This document shows positions 11,860 to 22,418 of a stretch of DNA of 64,000 nucleotides, piece by piece; position 1 is the stretch's first letter, and the number at the start of each line of letters is the position of its first letter. A program made the translations under genes and the position numbers. This DNA comes from Saxidomus purpurata (Eukaryota > Mollusca > Bivalvia > Venerida > Veneridae), in assembly GCA_022818135.1 (NCBI GenBank), contig JAFMSR010000003.1, positions 30,453,962 through 30,517,961 of the forward strand, written 5' to 3'. Under the pieces are notes generated by a model, which saw nothing but the letters and a program-made list of their open reading frames with translations, was not told the DNA's origin and did not search any database.

Positions 11860-11935
11860 ATTTGCCCCATTTACGATTCACCCCAAATTAGTGATGATTC
11901 GCCCCACATTAGTGACAATTCGCCCCACTTTAACA
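11860..11935. repeat. Short tandem array (GATTCGCCCCAC motif)
   Basis: Three to four copies of about 22 bp, consensus GATTCGCCCCACATTAGTGA, sit inside the older inverted-repeat element. Confidence 0.6.
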
Positions 11936-12185
11936 ACATCATATTAAGCATGTTATAAATCATTTTACTGTGAAAAATGTTTAGTTTAAATGTACGTTTT
12001 TGTATATCTGGTGTTATGTTTTTATATTTTTACATGTAATCATTTTATTTGAAAATAATACTTATTAATGCAATCAATTAAAATCATATCCTTTGTCAGT
12101 TAGATTTTTATTTTATTTCTAATTCTGCTAGACCAATAGGTCACATTTTGTACATGTAATTATGATAAAATCTTTGAATAATATG

Positions 12186-12401
12186 CAGTGGCGTAGGTAC
12201 CGGTACGCAAAAATGCAGTTGCGTACACATTAATTGGTGTGTTCAAAATGATTGGTTTTAAAATTAATTTTAAATGCATCATTGGGCGTCCTCATTTTTA
12301 TTTTTTCAAGAAGGATAGCCCACAAACAATCCTAGTATGTTCGCATCTTTGGTGCTGGAACCGCTTTGAGTACACATTGTTTTAACCTAGCTACACCACT
12401 G
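12186..12401. mobile_element. 216-bp MITE, hAT-like
   Basis: The termini are CAGTGGCGTAG and CTACACCACTG (inverted, one mismatch). They are flanked by ATATG on both sides (12181-12185 and 12402-12406), a candidate 5-bp target-site duplication. CAGTGGCGTAG is a common hAT terminus, and a 5-bp duplication fits the hAT5 subgroup. Non-coding. Confidence 0.6.
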
Positions 12402-12689
12402 ATATGAATATAATGCTTTACTTCAATAAATGCATACAGATAATGTTAAAAAACAAACAGATTTCTACTTCCATTTTCACTATATTTATAAAATGTCAAA
12501 TCCTTCTTTAACACTCCTGCCCCTCAGTTACAACACATAACATAACTCCTGCATGGGAAAGCTGGATGCTAAAAACACGGCAATTTCCCCTCCCATTCCG
12601 ATTTCCCCTATGGTGTGAAGGCAATGATTGCAATTGACTAGTGCAGAATGGCTCAATAGCACTTCCGACGGTATACTACTCTACTATGC

Positions 12690-13110
12690 CCAAAACACCT
12701 ATTGAAGTAAATCCTGGGTAAGAAAATACCAAGGTCCCTCATGGGGCTCAAACCCCGGACCTCGTGATCTGAAGGCGGACACTCGACCACGTCGCTAAAG
12801 GAACAGCAAGGCTGTTGGAAGTGGCGTATAAACCTACAATCACTACACTTCTCCCTCTTTTACTTTTCAGAGCTAGACAGCTCTCCAGATTGACCCTCCA
12901 TGCTCCCCGAATGAGTCCGTCAAACACTTCTGACACCATTAAAGTAAATCCTGGGTGAGAAAATACCAAGGTCCCACCTGGACACCCGAACCCCGGACCT
13001 TGTGGCCTGAAGGCGAACACTCAACCACGTTGCTAAAGGGTTATAACCCAACAGCAAGGCTGTTGGAAGTGGCCTATAAACCTACAATCACTAAACTATT
13101 TACAACAGAG
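12690..13110 (-). mobile_element. tRNA-derived SINE, partial tandem array
   Basis: On the minus strand two tRNA-like heads occur. Each has TTTAGCRACGTGGTYGAGTG (A-box side) and a B-box-like loop (GGGGTTTGAGCCCC in the left copy; GGGGTTCGGG, degenerate, in the right). A shared body follows: GGGACCTTGGTATTTTC, CCAGGATTTACTT. The heads lie near 12801 and 13039, about 238 bp apart. The array continues leftwards in fragments such as AACAGCAAGGCTGTT. The anticodon arm is not credible as a functional tRNA. Confidence 0.65.
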
Positions 13111-13189
13111 ACAAAACATAACTTGTATAATTGGTCTTGTAGAATCTTCTCCAGTTCTAGTACTTGTCTTCTACGTCAATTTTTTACAC

Positions 13190-13612
13190 TAGCGGATCCA
13201 GGGGGGGGTTGGCCTAAAATTCCCCAACCTTACATAAATGTCTGAGTATAAATTTATATTTTCTGTTTCCAAAATCGGTATCTTAAAAGTATCAAAAACA
13301 CGTTTGAAATGCAGGAAAATGCACGAAATGGCACCCTCAAAATTTTTTTTAGGGGGAGCATGCCCCCGGACCCCCCTAGAAAGTGCCTTCCTATTTTTTA
13401 ACCTCTGGCTACGGCCCTGACATTGTCAATTGCCATTCAATTATACATGTTAATTATACACTCGCTCGCTCCACCGCTGTTTAGTGTTCGATTACTTAAA
13501 AACAAAGAATAAAACACAGTCATAATTGCCGTCTTATAAGGCTTGAGCAGAACCAACAAATGGCAAAAAAGTTACGCCCCACCTAAGACTAAATCTTGGA
13601 TCCGCCCCTGTT
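13190..13612. mobile_element. MITE or composite with GGATCC-containing inverted ends
   Basis: AGCGGATCCAGG near 13191 and CTTGGATCCGCCCCTG near 13597 are inverted, and GGGGCGGATCC is a frequent hAT-type MITE end. A second hAT-like terminus, CTCTGGCTACGGCCCTGA, lies at 13402-13419, suggesting one element inside another. No coding sequence. Confidence 0.45.
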
Positions 13613-13975
13613 TTATTCCACTTATCATTGCTTATAATAATGATGCCGATTAAATTTTGTCAGTAGTATAGAGGAGACATCGAGAAAATTCTTAAAAGGC
13701 GATGTATTTCTTCCAATAATAAAACTATTGTCTGTAAATAAAGCTTGAAAGCTACATAAAACTTAGGCGGCGATGTGCTAATTAATGGAGTAATTGAAAC
13801 AAAAGGACACAACTGATGGGAAACGGTTTAGGCAACAGCTAATTTAAGTCCGTCATAGGCCGGAGATTTCCGCTATCTTTCGCGAAAACTACGAACGTGC
13901 GCCCCCTGGTATCAAAATGTGATGTGCAAATTTGCAATTAACATTATGCTTACTTTCAACTTGCTTAGTGGCTGA

Positions 13976-14309
13976 TTGCATCTTTCATTTTGTGTGGTCA
14001 CATCGTGTGTTTTGTTCTAAGAGCATTATAACTGTGCAATGTTGAAATATCAAAGCTTATATACAGTCCCGGCATGTTGAAATATTTCATTACGCTACAT
14101 TGCACTGTCATTCAGCCATATAGACATCAGGGACTAAACACCAAACAAGTTGTAACTTCCAGCAAGCATGGTATCATTGTCAACAAGCGTGATGAAAGTG
14201 CAAGCATGCATAATGACTGTACCAATAAGCACAATAGCAGTGTCAATGAGTAAATTGTAACAGTAAGCAGGCATTGTGTAATTTTTACCTCAATATCATT
14301 CCAAAGGCA
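13976..14309. other. Unassigned intergenic or intronic sequence
   Basis: No repeat family or coding frame recognised. A loose recurrence of AAGCATG/AAGCGTG words occurs around 14160-14280. Confidence 0.4.
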
Positions 14310-14745
14310 GGCGTAAACAATTTCTTATGTGCGCAACTCCTCCTACATTTCTCAACGGATTTCAACCAAACTTTCACAGAAGTATTGTCATGAAGTGCCC
14401 TGGCGCATATTGTCGGGGTTTTGTGATTTGGTCATTTTTGACAGAATTATGGCCCTTTGTTTTTTCAAATATGTAATTCTTCTGTGCGCAACTCCTCCTA
14501 CATTTCTCAACGGATTTCAACCAAACTTTCGCAGAAGAATTGTCATGAAGTGCCCTGGCGCATATTGTCAGGGTTTTGTGATTTGGTCATTTTTGACAGT
14601 ATTATGGCCCTTTGTTTTTTTTCACATATGTAATTCTTCTGTGCGCAACTCCTTCTACACTTCTCAAGGGATTTCAACCAAACTTTCACAGAACTATAAT
14701 TGTGAACTAAAGAATTTTGAATATATAATGTTCTGCCCCTGGTCG
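14310..14745 (+). repeat. Tandem monomers (TGTGCGCAACTCC type)
   Basis: Three monomers of about 157 bp start near 14325, 14483 and 14640. Each has TGTGCGCAACTCCTYCTACA, CTCAACGGATTTCAACCAAA and ACAGWATTATGGCCC. The 164-codon open frame here simply runs through the monomers and is not a gene. A GTCCGTCCGTCCGTCTGT tract follows at 14742. Confidence 0.6.
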
Positions 14746-14789
14746 TCCGTCCGTCCGTCTGTTAGCAATTTTGTGTCTCCTTATTTAAG

Positions 14790-14846
14790 TATATATAAAA
14801 GGGAGAATACTCTGTTATTATAAAAGGGAGAATACTCTGTTATTAC
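14790..14846. repeat. 27-bp tandem duplication
   Basis: TATAAAAGGGAGAATACTCTG occurs twice in direct succession, near 14794 and 14818. Confidence 0.7.
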
Positions 14847-14879
14847 TGTCTATTTTTAGAATAGATTACCAGTCCTGTA

Positions 14880-15000
14880 TACTTTGGAGTATTCTGTTAC
14901 AGTAAGATGACAAAATTTCTCATGAGACCAGTGGTTCAAACCCCACACAGAGCAAGTTTTGTTGTTGTTTTTTTCTTTGTGTTTTTTTTTTTTATAATTT
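14880..15000 (+). mobile_element. Possible tRNA-like SINE head with T-rich tail
   Basis: A B-box-like GGTTCAAACCCC lies at 14933-14944 within GTGG...CCAC, after GTAAGATGACAAAATTTCTC. A TTG-rich and poly-T tract follows. The A-box is weak, so this is a tentative call. Confidence 0.3.
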
Positions 15001-15610
15001 TTGCCTGAATTATGGCCCTTTGCTTTTTTTTTCCACATATGTTATATATAGAAGAATACTGTCACGTGCCCACTTCCTCCTACATTTCTCAAGATATTTA
15101 AACCAAACTCTCACAGAACTGTTGTCATCAAGTGCCCTCGTGCATATTGTCTGGGTTTTGTGTTTGGATCAATTTTGCCTGAATTATGGCCCTTTGCTTT
15201 TTTTACACATGTAATATATAGAAGAAGACCTTTGTTTCTTTTTCACATTATGTATATCTACTAACTTTTAAAAACACATTTGTGCTCGACCAGCAGACTG
15301 GAAAATGAAAACCTGGTTTTGTGACAATTTCCTGTCACTTGTTTTAGTTTTTAAATTGAAGCAAAAATAGCAACAACAAAAATTAGTGTCAATGTCATTG
15401 TTACTAAAAATAGATCATTGACAAACTGCCATGGGGGAGAAATATGTTTTTGTGACAAAAACAACCATCCCTAGTTCCATCCAGTGTCCATCCAGGTGAT
15501 AAAAAAACTGGATCATGCGATATCTCAAGAGCAAAATCCTAGTCAACGTCTACACAAAAGTCAAATGAAAGTTGTTTTTTGTATAGTGGGCAATTTTATT
15601 TTTTAGTCTG
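15001..15610 (+). repeat. Degenerate TGCCC-monomer tract
   Basis: Sequences related to the 14310-14745 monomers (CTCCTACATTTCTCAAGA, TGAATTATGGCCCTTTG) continue to about 15230. The rest is unassigned and includes GTCATTGTTACTAAAAATAG, a phrase shared with HI/HJ monomers. Confidence 0.4.
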
Positions 15611-16105
15611 ACAGAAATTGTGGATGTACAAGAACCATTACTCCATATTGACTAATCACAGAGTTATTGCCCTTTGTTACTTGTCCCTGTACGGTGCATG
15701 ACTTGAAAACTACTTGTTGGAATTCAATACAACTTCATACAGTGATCTAGCACAATAAGAGGAATTGCAGTGTACATGAAACATGACTATCTTGACTCAT
15801 TACAGAGTTATTGCCCTTCGTTACTTTTCCTTGTCCTGAGCATAACTTGAAAACTATTGGTTGGAATTCAATACCACTTCATTGAATGGTCAAGTACATT
15901 TATAGGAAGTGCAGTGCACAAGAACCATAACTCCATCTTGACTTATTACAGAGTTATTGCCCTTCGTTACTTTTCCTTGTCGGGAGCATACCTTGAAAAC
16001 TACAGGTTGGAATTCAATACAACTTCATACAATTGTCAGGCACAATGAGAGGAAGTGCAGTGCACAAGAACCAAAGCTCTATCTTGACAAATTACAGAGT
16101 TATTG
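15611..16105 (+). mobile_element. HB-family fragment
   Basis: About three 146-bp HB monomers (GAGTTATTGCCCTTYGTTAC, GGAAGTGCAGTGCACAAG) without 5' or 3' ends. It is cut inside a monomer at GAGTTATTGC by the following HA element. Confidence 0.65.
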
Positions 16106-16973
16106 CACAAAGTGCCAGAGTGAGCTATTAGGATTGCTTTCCGTCTGGGGCCCATCGTACGTCTGTCCGTCCGTACGACATCTCTGAAACCACTGGGCCA
16201 ATGTTGATGAAACTTAGCAGGGATGTTCCTTGCATGAAGCTCTATCAAAGTTGATCAAGGAATTCCATTCTATGCAGAACTCTGGTTGCTAATAGGCTTA
16301 TATAGGAAAAACTTTAATAATCTTCTCTGAAACCACAAGGCCTAGAGCTTAGATATTTAGCATGTGGCATTGTCTGGTGGACTTGTACCAAGATTGTTCA
16401 AATTATGACCCTGGGGTCAAAATTGACCCTGTGCAAGTGGTCACTTAGTTTTGCATAGGCTTATATAGGAAAAAATGTTAAAATCTTCTTCTCTGAAACC
16501 ACAGGGCCTAGAGCTTACATATTTAGCATTTGGCATTGTCTAGTGGACATGTACCAAGATTGTTCAAATTATGAGACATGGGTCAAAATTGACCCCGCCC
16601 GGGGGGTCACTTGGTTTTACAAAGGCTCATATAGGAAAAACTTTAAAAATCTTTTTCTTTGAAACCACAAGGCCTAGAGCTTAGATATTTAGCATGTAGC
16701 ATTGTCTAGTGGACCTTTACCAAGATTGTTCAAATCATGACCCCCTGGTCAAAATTAACCCTTCCTGGTAGGGGGGAAAGCACTTCATTTCACATAGGCT
16801 TATATAGGGAAAACTTTTTAAAAAAACACAAGGCCAACAGGCAGATAATAGATATTTGAAATGTTACTTAGCATTGTGTAGTGGACTTCTACGAATTATG
16901 TTAGAATCATGACCCCTTTAATTATAGCAAATAGTGGTCAGGTGAGCGATATAGGGCCATCATGGCCCTCTTG
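16106..16973 (+). mobile_element. HA-family element ending 13 bp before exon A
   Basis: The 5' hairpin is partly lost (CACAAAGTGCCAGAGTGAGCTATTAGG remains). Four monomers follow. The 3' end is intact: GGTGAGCGATA, the palindrome AGGGCCAT-C-ATGGCCCT at 16953-16969, then CTCTTG. It abuts TTTTTTATTTCAG, the splice acceptor of exon A. Confidence 0.75.
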
Positions 16974-16986
16974 TTTTTTATTTCAG

Positions 16987-18945
16987 ATTGTGGAATGGCA
17001 GAAAAAGAACATAGTAAGATGGTCAATCCTTTGCCTCTGGAACCACTCTGTTGGTTAACAGTTGATATCCCAGAGAATACAACCAGACGGACATCTTTAC
17101 AGAGGATAACAACATTATCAGAGAAAAGCGATAATAACCCTAAAATGCTTGTTCATTTTGAGAATCAGAGAGCTTTTTTCAGATTTTTAGATGAGAAGAT
17201 GTTTTGTAGATTGATTGCAACAACAGAATGTGATAGTGACCTGGAGCTAAGGGACACATACATTGTACAGTATGGGAAGGAAGTGGTATTCTGTAATCCT
17301 GATGGAAACTTCTTCCAAACCTTCTTTCCAAACAAAATAGGGAGAAGAATAGAGTATACAAATTTACTAAGCAATGAAAGAAATAACTTAGAAAATGCTG
17401 TAAGTATCTGTCAAGGAAGTGAAGTAACTGTAAATGTTAATGAAAAAACAGTCTCTGTGAAAACTGGTGAAAATCAACCTGATTTCCAAAAAGATTTAAA
17501 GAAGGAAAAGCTTACCTGTCAAGTACATCATATGAAACTAAAACAAAAGTGTGAAGCATCTCCCCTGGGAAGTCCTGCAAGAGTTCAAGCTGAAATGTTA
17601 GCAGAGAAATCTGAAGAAAATCCAGATAAAACACAGGATAACACTGAAAATAATTTCAATACATCAGATGAAGATAGGATAATTGTTCCAAACGTTATCA
17701 CAAATGTTGTTGTAAACACTGACACTGACGCTAAGTATGAACAAAAGCATGTGAGGAAATCAACAAATTCAGACATAAAAGAGCTGTCAAATGAAGATTC
17801 TATTACAATAAAGAAACTGATTAATCGATGGAATGCAGGGGATGAAATTAGAGCTCCTCCGTTAAAATCTGGTAAAGGTGTCGGACCAACAGGATTACTA
17901 CAGAAGGCAAGAAATAATGATGCATATCTAAACTCTTCTATTCACAAGGTGCAAAGAAAAGCAACAAAGCACTATGCTAGGGATAATAAATGCTTTTTTA
18001 AAAAGAAAACAAAGTACTCTCAGAAGACAAGAAAAAAGAAGAGCAATTATTTTATTAAGAAAAGATTGTGTTACAATGCTTGTGAAGATGAATTGAAGCA
18101 TTGCAAGGAAGAATTAATAGAGCATAAGGGAGTGCAAATGTATTCAGTAAGCTACAAGAAACAGATAGAATTGCCAGAAAAACGAGAAAAAAAGTCTACA
18201 TTAAAAAAGACAACAAAGTTTGACATGTCAAGGAATAGAAGTAAAAAAAATACTATGGAGTTATTTGGCAGAAAAATTGAAGAAGTTGAAAGTATTGTTG
18301 AGAAAAAGTCCAATGATGAAGAAATAGTTAAGAGACGTCAGAAGAAACCCTTCAGAAGTAAGGGATGGTCTTGGAATACGTATGATAACTTCAAAGAGAA
18401 GTATATGCTTGATGAAGATGCATTTACACAGTCTTTGTTCAGAGGAAATAGTACTGATAAGTACAGTAAAGAAATAATTAAGATGTTGAGAGAGCTCACT
18501 GATCTTCCATGTCATGAAAGGACATGGAAGGTAAATGCTTACGTGTATCCATCCAGGAGAGCCAAGTCAAGTAAATCATCTCGGAGACGAAATCAACAGG
18601 GACGTACCCATAGTTCATGGGCTGCAGAAGGTATCCCAGACCAGTTTCAAACTCAAGTATCAGATGCAGTAACTGACAGTCTCAACCTTCCACCTGCTGA
18701 ACTAGTACACACAAGTAACGCTACTGCCCGAACTACAAATTTAATGGCGTCTATGAATGCAGAAAGAGGCCTTGTCAGTAGGATTCGTGGACAGTTGCCA
18801 GAAAGTCGCTTCAGCCGACCACAGCAGCCACCCAGATACCCACGGTATGCAGATCAGCCATCTAGACAGAGGTCATACTCTAACTGGCCAACAACAAATG
18901 GACAAGATTCTACAAGAATGGCAATCTATGGATTCTTTTATACAG
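16987..18945 (+). CDS. IAP exon A: start codon, long N-terminal extension and first half of BIR1
   Basis: The exon follows TTTTTTATTTCAG. The probable start is ATG 16995 in a good context (G at -3, G at +4). An in-frame ATG at 16962 lies in the transposon hairpin upstream of the acceptor and would only be used in unspliced RNA. Coding covers 650 codons plus one base (phase 1). Residues 1-150 look ordered (IVQYGKEVVFCNPDGNFF). Residues about 150-330 are acidic/polar, 332-360 very basic (KKKTKYSQKTRKKK, NLS-like), and about 520-540 Ser/Arg-rich. BIR1 starts near 608, with RSYSNWP (W631) and GFFYTG ending at the donor ACAG|GTATCT. I recognise no known domain before BIR1. Composition suggests much of it is disordered and possibly nuclear, which is inference. 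Confidence 0.85.
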
Positions 18946-19052
18946 GTATCTGTCTTTTAACATACATAGTGCACATGGTGAGGCCACTACTTTTATATTT
19001 CTTGGTTTACAAAACCGGCGAACGTATTTTTCCTAAAATGGAAAAAAAATAA
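18946..19052 (+). other. In-frame read-through of intron 1 (hydrophobic tail if retained)
   Basis: If the donor at 18946 is not used, the frame continues 35 codons to TAA 19050-19052. The tail reads ICLLTYIVHMVRPLLLYFLV, is hydrophobic, and from Arg onward is encoded by the terminal repeat of the adjacent transposon. The product would lack a complete BIR1. No transcript evidence is available here. Confidence 0.3.
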
Positions 19053-20940
19053 AAATACGATTTCGACTTTTTATTTTTCCCGATGGATTTTTACAGGGAT
19101 ACAAAAAAATCGCATGTTTTGTCTTATTTAGAAAAGCGAAAACAAACTAGTTTTGGTATAATTACATCACAAAAACATCGTCGCCGATGTAATATTCTCC
19201 GCTATCGCGTAACTATAGATCCGTGCCGCTACGAGTATCAAAGCGTAATGTGTGTTGTTTAATATAATTGTTTCAAAAAGTATAAGTTATTTTTAGCACA
19301 AGCTATAATATTAATCAGGATTCATATATATTTATTCCCGTTAAAAATTTGAATTAATTGGTCAATTTTTATTCTCCACTTGGCATTTGTCACTCGCGGT
19401 AGGTGTGAAAAATACGAGCTGTCAAGGATGACAAAACTAACCCAGTCAATTCTAAAATTGTTTGCAATGTGGCATCACTGACTGAGAATTGTTTGTTAAT
19501 TTATGAAATGATAAAATTATTTAACTACTCTAAAATACGCGAAGAAACGCTGAGTAGAGCAATAATCGTTGTTTTTGTAACTCGCTCCACTCTCAACGTT
19601 TTTTGCATATTTCTCCTAATGAATTACGTGATTTACGGTGAAATAAGGTAACAAAAAACGGTAAAATATTTTTGAAAATCTTTTCCTTCAAAAATCGGTG
19701 TAAAACCGGGATCGCCAAAATACGTCATACATAGAAGGAAAATCAGTAAAATTAAGCTCATTTTTTCTTTGAAATTTGCGGTACTTTTGGCCCCAAAAAT
19801 GGACATACATGACCCCTGATACAGACTTTTAAATCCATTTTTATTCTCCTAGAGTGCTAAAACACATAGTTTTCCGGGGGCTCCGCCCCCTGGTCCCCCA
19901 CAGGAGCATTGCCCCTTGACCCCAATGGGGGCCTATAGCGGCCCCCATGCCCCCCTGTCTTCACAAATAATTTTACTCCCTTCGACGCCTAATCACACCC
20001 ATGTGAATGCGAAAAGTATTTCTCAATCAATTTTTTAAAAAGTTTCAACTGTTTTTTAATCAAATCAAAACGTTCCGTTATAAAGAGAAATCACAGCGTT
20101 TCAGCGTGTCCGTTTGGTTGTCATTTATTGTTAAAGCCGATTTTTTTCCCAGTAAAAATTTTCCTTCAACTGTTGCCGAATAAAATAATGTTTTCTGCAA
20201 CCTCGTTTAATCTTAAAGATTACAAAAGATAAGGCCGCATGTGTCACAAGATCAAAGAAGGCGCGCCGACGTTTGATCTTGGTAAAAGCACGTGGCATTA
20301 AAAAGACCGATATATTTTTGACAGTTTGAGACATGTACAAGTAGCTCAAGACGATAGTCTGATCATTTTGGATTATAAAAATACTATTTGGGAATAAATA
20401 ATGTTATGAGTAAGTTTTTTTCGGGTGATACAATATATTTAACACGCTATATAAATGTACGTCGGTCAGCAACTATTTTTGAATTTGATTTGTTAACAAC
20501 ACACAGACAATTCATGTGTATATAAATTTCTACCGATTATAATCAATTTAAATTTAATAATAATTAATTTAAATTTAATTTTCTGTAAACCCACTTGAAG
20601 TGCCGCGATTTTACTCCCGACTCCCTGGGTTACGCGGTATTTCTCCGTTCTCGAACTTCGGACCAAAAACATCGTATCACCCCGGACCCACTATCAAGCA
20701 TATACAACCTCTCAGTTGAGAACAAAGGTTTTGGGAATAATTGTGCAAATCGCATGCCATAGCGGCACACATCAAAGCTGTCAATTTAGTTTCAGATGAC
20801 ATTAAATTTAGTTGTTTGCTTTTTTGGGTGATGGAAAAAGGTCTTGTAGTCTTTTTTTTTTTTTTTTTTTTTTTTCGACCGACCGATGGGCACTTTTCAA
20901 AAAAATTCTTGTAAACCAAGAAATAAAAAAGTAGTGGCCT
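18981..20940. mobile_element. 1.96-kb inverted-repeat DNA transposon in intron A-B
   Basis: Termini are inverted over about 30 bp: AGGCCACTACTTTTATATTT... at 18981 and its complement ending GTAGTGGCCT at 20940, with CTTGGTTTAC shared on both sides. No transposase frame is visible. The interior has a CG-rich patch (19870-19960, GGGGGCTCCGCCCCC), AT-rich stretches and a T22 run at about 20853. It makes up most of this 2.7-kb intron. Superfamily not identified. Confidence 0.65.
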
Positions 20941-21628
20941 GAAGAGCCCCTGGTATTTGAAAGCAAAACACACACCTTAAGAGCTATCTTATGAGCTTAA
21001 GATATTTGGTGTTTACATTGTGCATTTCTTCAGCAGTTGTAAGCAGACTTGGAGAAAAGGTCTATAGCTTTTAGATCTTGATTTAGTTTGATTATAGGCC
21101 TAATTAGAACAGAAATAGGTCCATGCCAAGGGAAGATTTGCTCTTTTTAAGCTTGTTTGCACTCTGGAAGCCACAGTTTTGCTCAATCACATCCAAACCT
21201 TGATGAAACTTGCATGGCCACAAGATTTCAGCCCTGTTTGCTTATGGACCACATTAGAACATTAGAATCCAAAATTGGGCCATTGCAATGGAGAATCTGC
21301 TATTGAACCTTCATGGAATGTGTATGGCCACAAGATCAAGGTTGATTATTCACCAATTCAGACCAGATATTGGTCAGAATGTCCGTCTTGATCATTTCTA
21401 GGCAAAATTTAAACTTGGTCAAATACTAGGTGACCAGGTCAAATCCATGAAAAAGCTTGTGAACACAAGCCACATTTTGTACCCAATCCGACCCTTTTTC
21501 ATGAAACTTTGGGCATATTTTCAATCATTCCGCTATATTCGTTAGGGGAATTAGTATTACATGGCAATACTCCGTCTACTTGTGTATCAAAACTTGCATA
21601 TAAAAAATACTGTCTCCATTTTTTTCAG
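20941..21628. other. Intron A-B, remaining part
   Basis: No known family recognised. Loose repeats of GATGAAACTTGCATGGCCAC type (about 21200 and 21310) suggest a worn monomer array. It ends in TCTCCATTTTTTTCAG, a strong acceptor. Confidence 0.4.
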
Positions 21629-21780
21629 GACAGTTTGACCTGATAAGATGTTTCCAGTGTGGCATTGGCTTGAAGGATTGGGCAGCACAAAATGAGCCCA
21701 TTTATGAACATATAAAACATTCACCAGATTGTCAATTTTTGAAGGATCTCCTTGGGCAAGAGTTATTGAATACAAACAGG
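21629..21780 (+). CDS. IAP exon B: second half of BIR1
   Basis: It enters at phase 1, completing Gly651 of GFFYTG, and leaves at phase 0 before GTAAGT. It reads DLIRCFQCGIGLKDW and YEHIKHSPDCQFL. The zinc ligands C658, C661, H678 and C685 keep the canonical C-x2-C-x16-H-x6-C spacing. Where most BIRs have DDP before the EH ligand motif, this one has QNEP, a divergent acidic loop that may alter peptide binding. Splitting a BIR after its YTG is also seen in exons E/F, so the two BIRs share an intron position, consistent with internal domain duplication. Confidence 0.9.
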
Positions 21781-22418
21781 GTAAGTCTTTAAATGTGTTA
21801 AAAACTTGAAAAGGAATGAAAGTAGCTAGGTAATGATGGTGAGCTATTATAATTGATCTTCAAGCAATGCTCCTTGTCTATATTCAACAATTTGCTTCAA
21901 AATTATCTCCTCTTGAACCATTTTTTTGGTTAGGGCTGTCTCGTTTGCAGAATTTTGTAATCGTTTACACTAACACACATACGAAACAGATCCCTTAAAA
22001 CGCTATTAACTCATCTTTCCTATCTCAGGCAAACTTTTTAAGTATGGAAAACAACTTCAGAAACAGTAAGAGGATGACACTAAATTCTTTTGAATTTTGC
22101 TACAATACAAAATAATTTACAGGCTTTGCAGTTGCAGAAACTGAAGCCTAAGGACAATACCTAGACTGATATAACTAAAAATTAATTAGCGCACTTTTAT
22201 CTCAAAAACAATGAAGGGCTTTCCCAGAACATTTGTACCAAAATGGATGGGGAAGGTTGAAAACTAGATGGGGGAGAGTAGATAACTAAAATATTTTGAT
22301 AATTTTAGTTTTCTTCCTTCGCCACCCACTTCAGTACAGTGGAAGGCCCTTAAACAGTAAAAAAAAATTAAAAAGTGTTTAGACTGTTCACATGGAACCT
22401 CAGCTTTAGAAACATTTA
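21781..22418. other. Intron, unassigned
   Basis: AT-rich, no repeat family or coding sequence recognised between exon B and the HI element. Confidence 0.4.

Larger units (their letters stand above)
11494..13975. mobile_element. Old terminal-inverted-repeat element (CACTA-like ends)
   Basis: The left end CACTAGGCAAAATAG...AAGCATAATG...TTTTGATAACAGGGGGCGC is matched in reverse complement at the right end, GCGCCCCCTGGTATCAAAA...CATTATGCTTACTT...TTAGTG. The inverted repeat is imperfect over about 70 bp. No transposase is visible. The interior has accumulated a MITE, SINE copies and another MITE. The CACTA start is suggestive only, and no target duplication was confirmed. Confidence 0.5.

Noticed and set aside
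12748..13020. Possible tRNA gene on the minus strand
   Set aside because: A- and B-box-like segments exist but the cloverleaf is broken and the unit continues into a SINE body.
14329..14823. 164-codon open frame with internal repeats
   Set aside because: It crosses three non-coding tandem monomers of about 157 bp and ends in a microsatellite.
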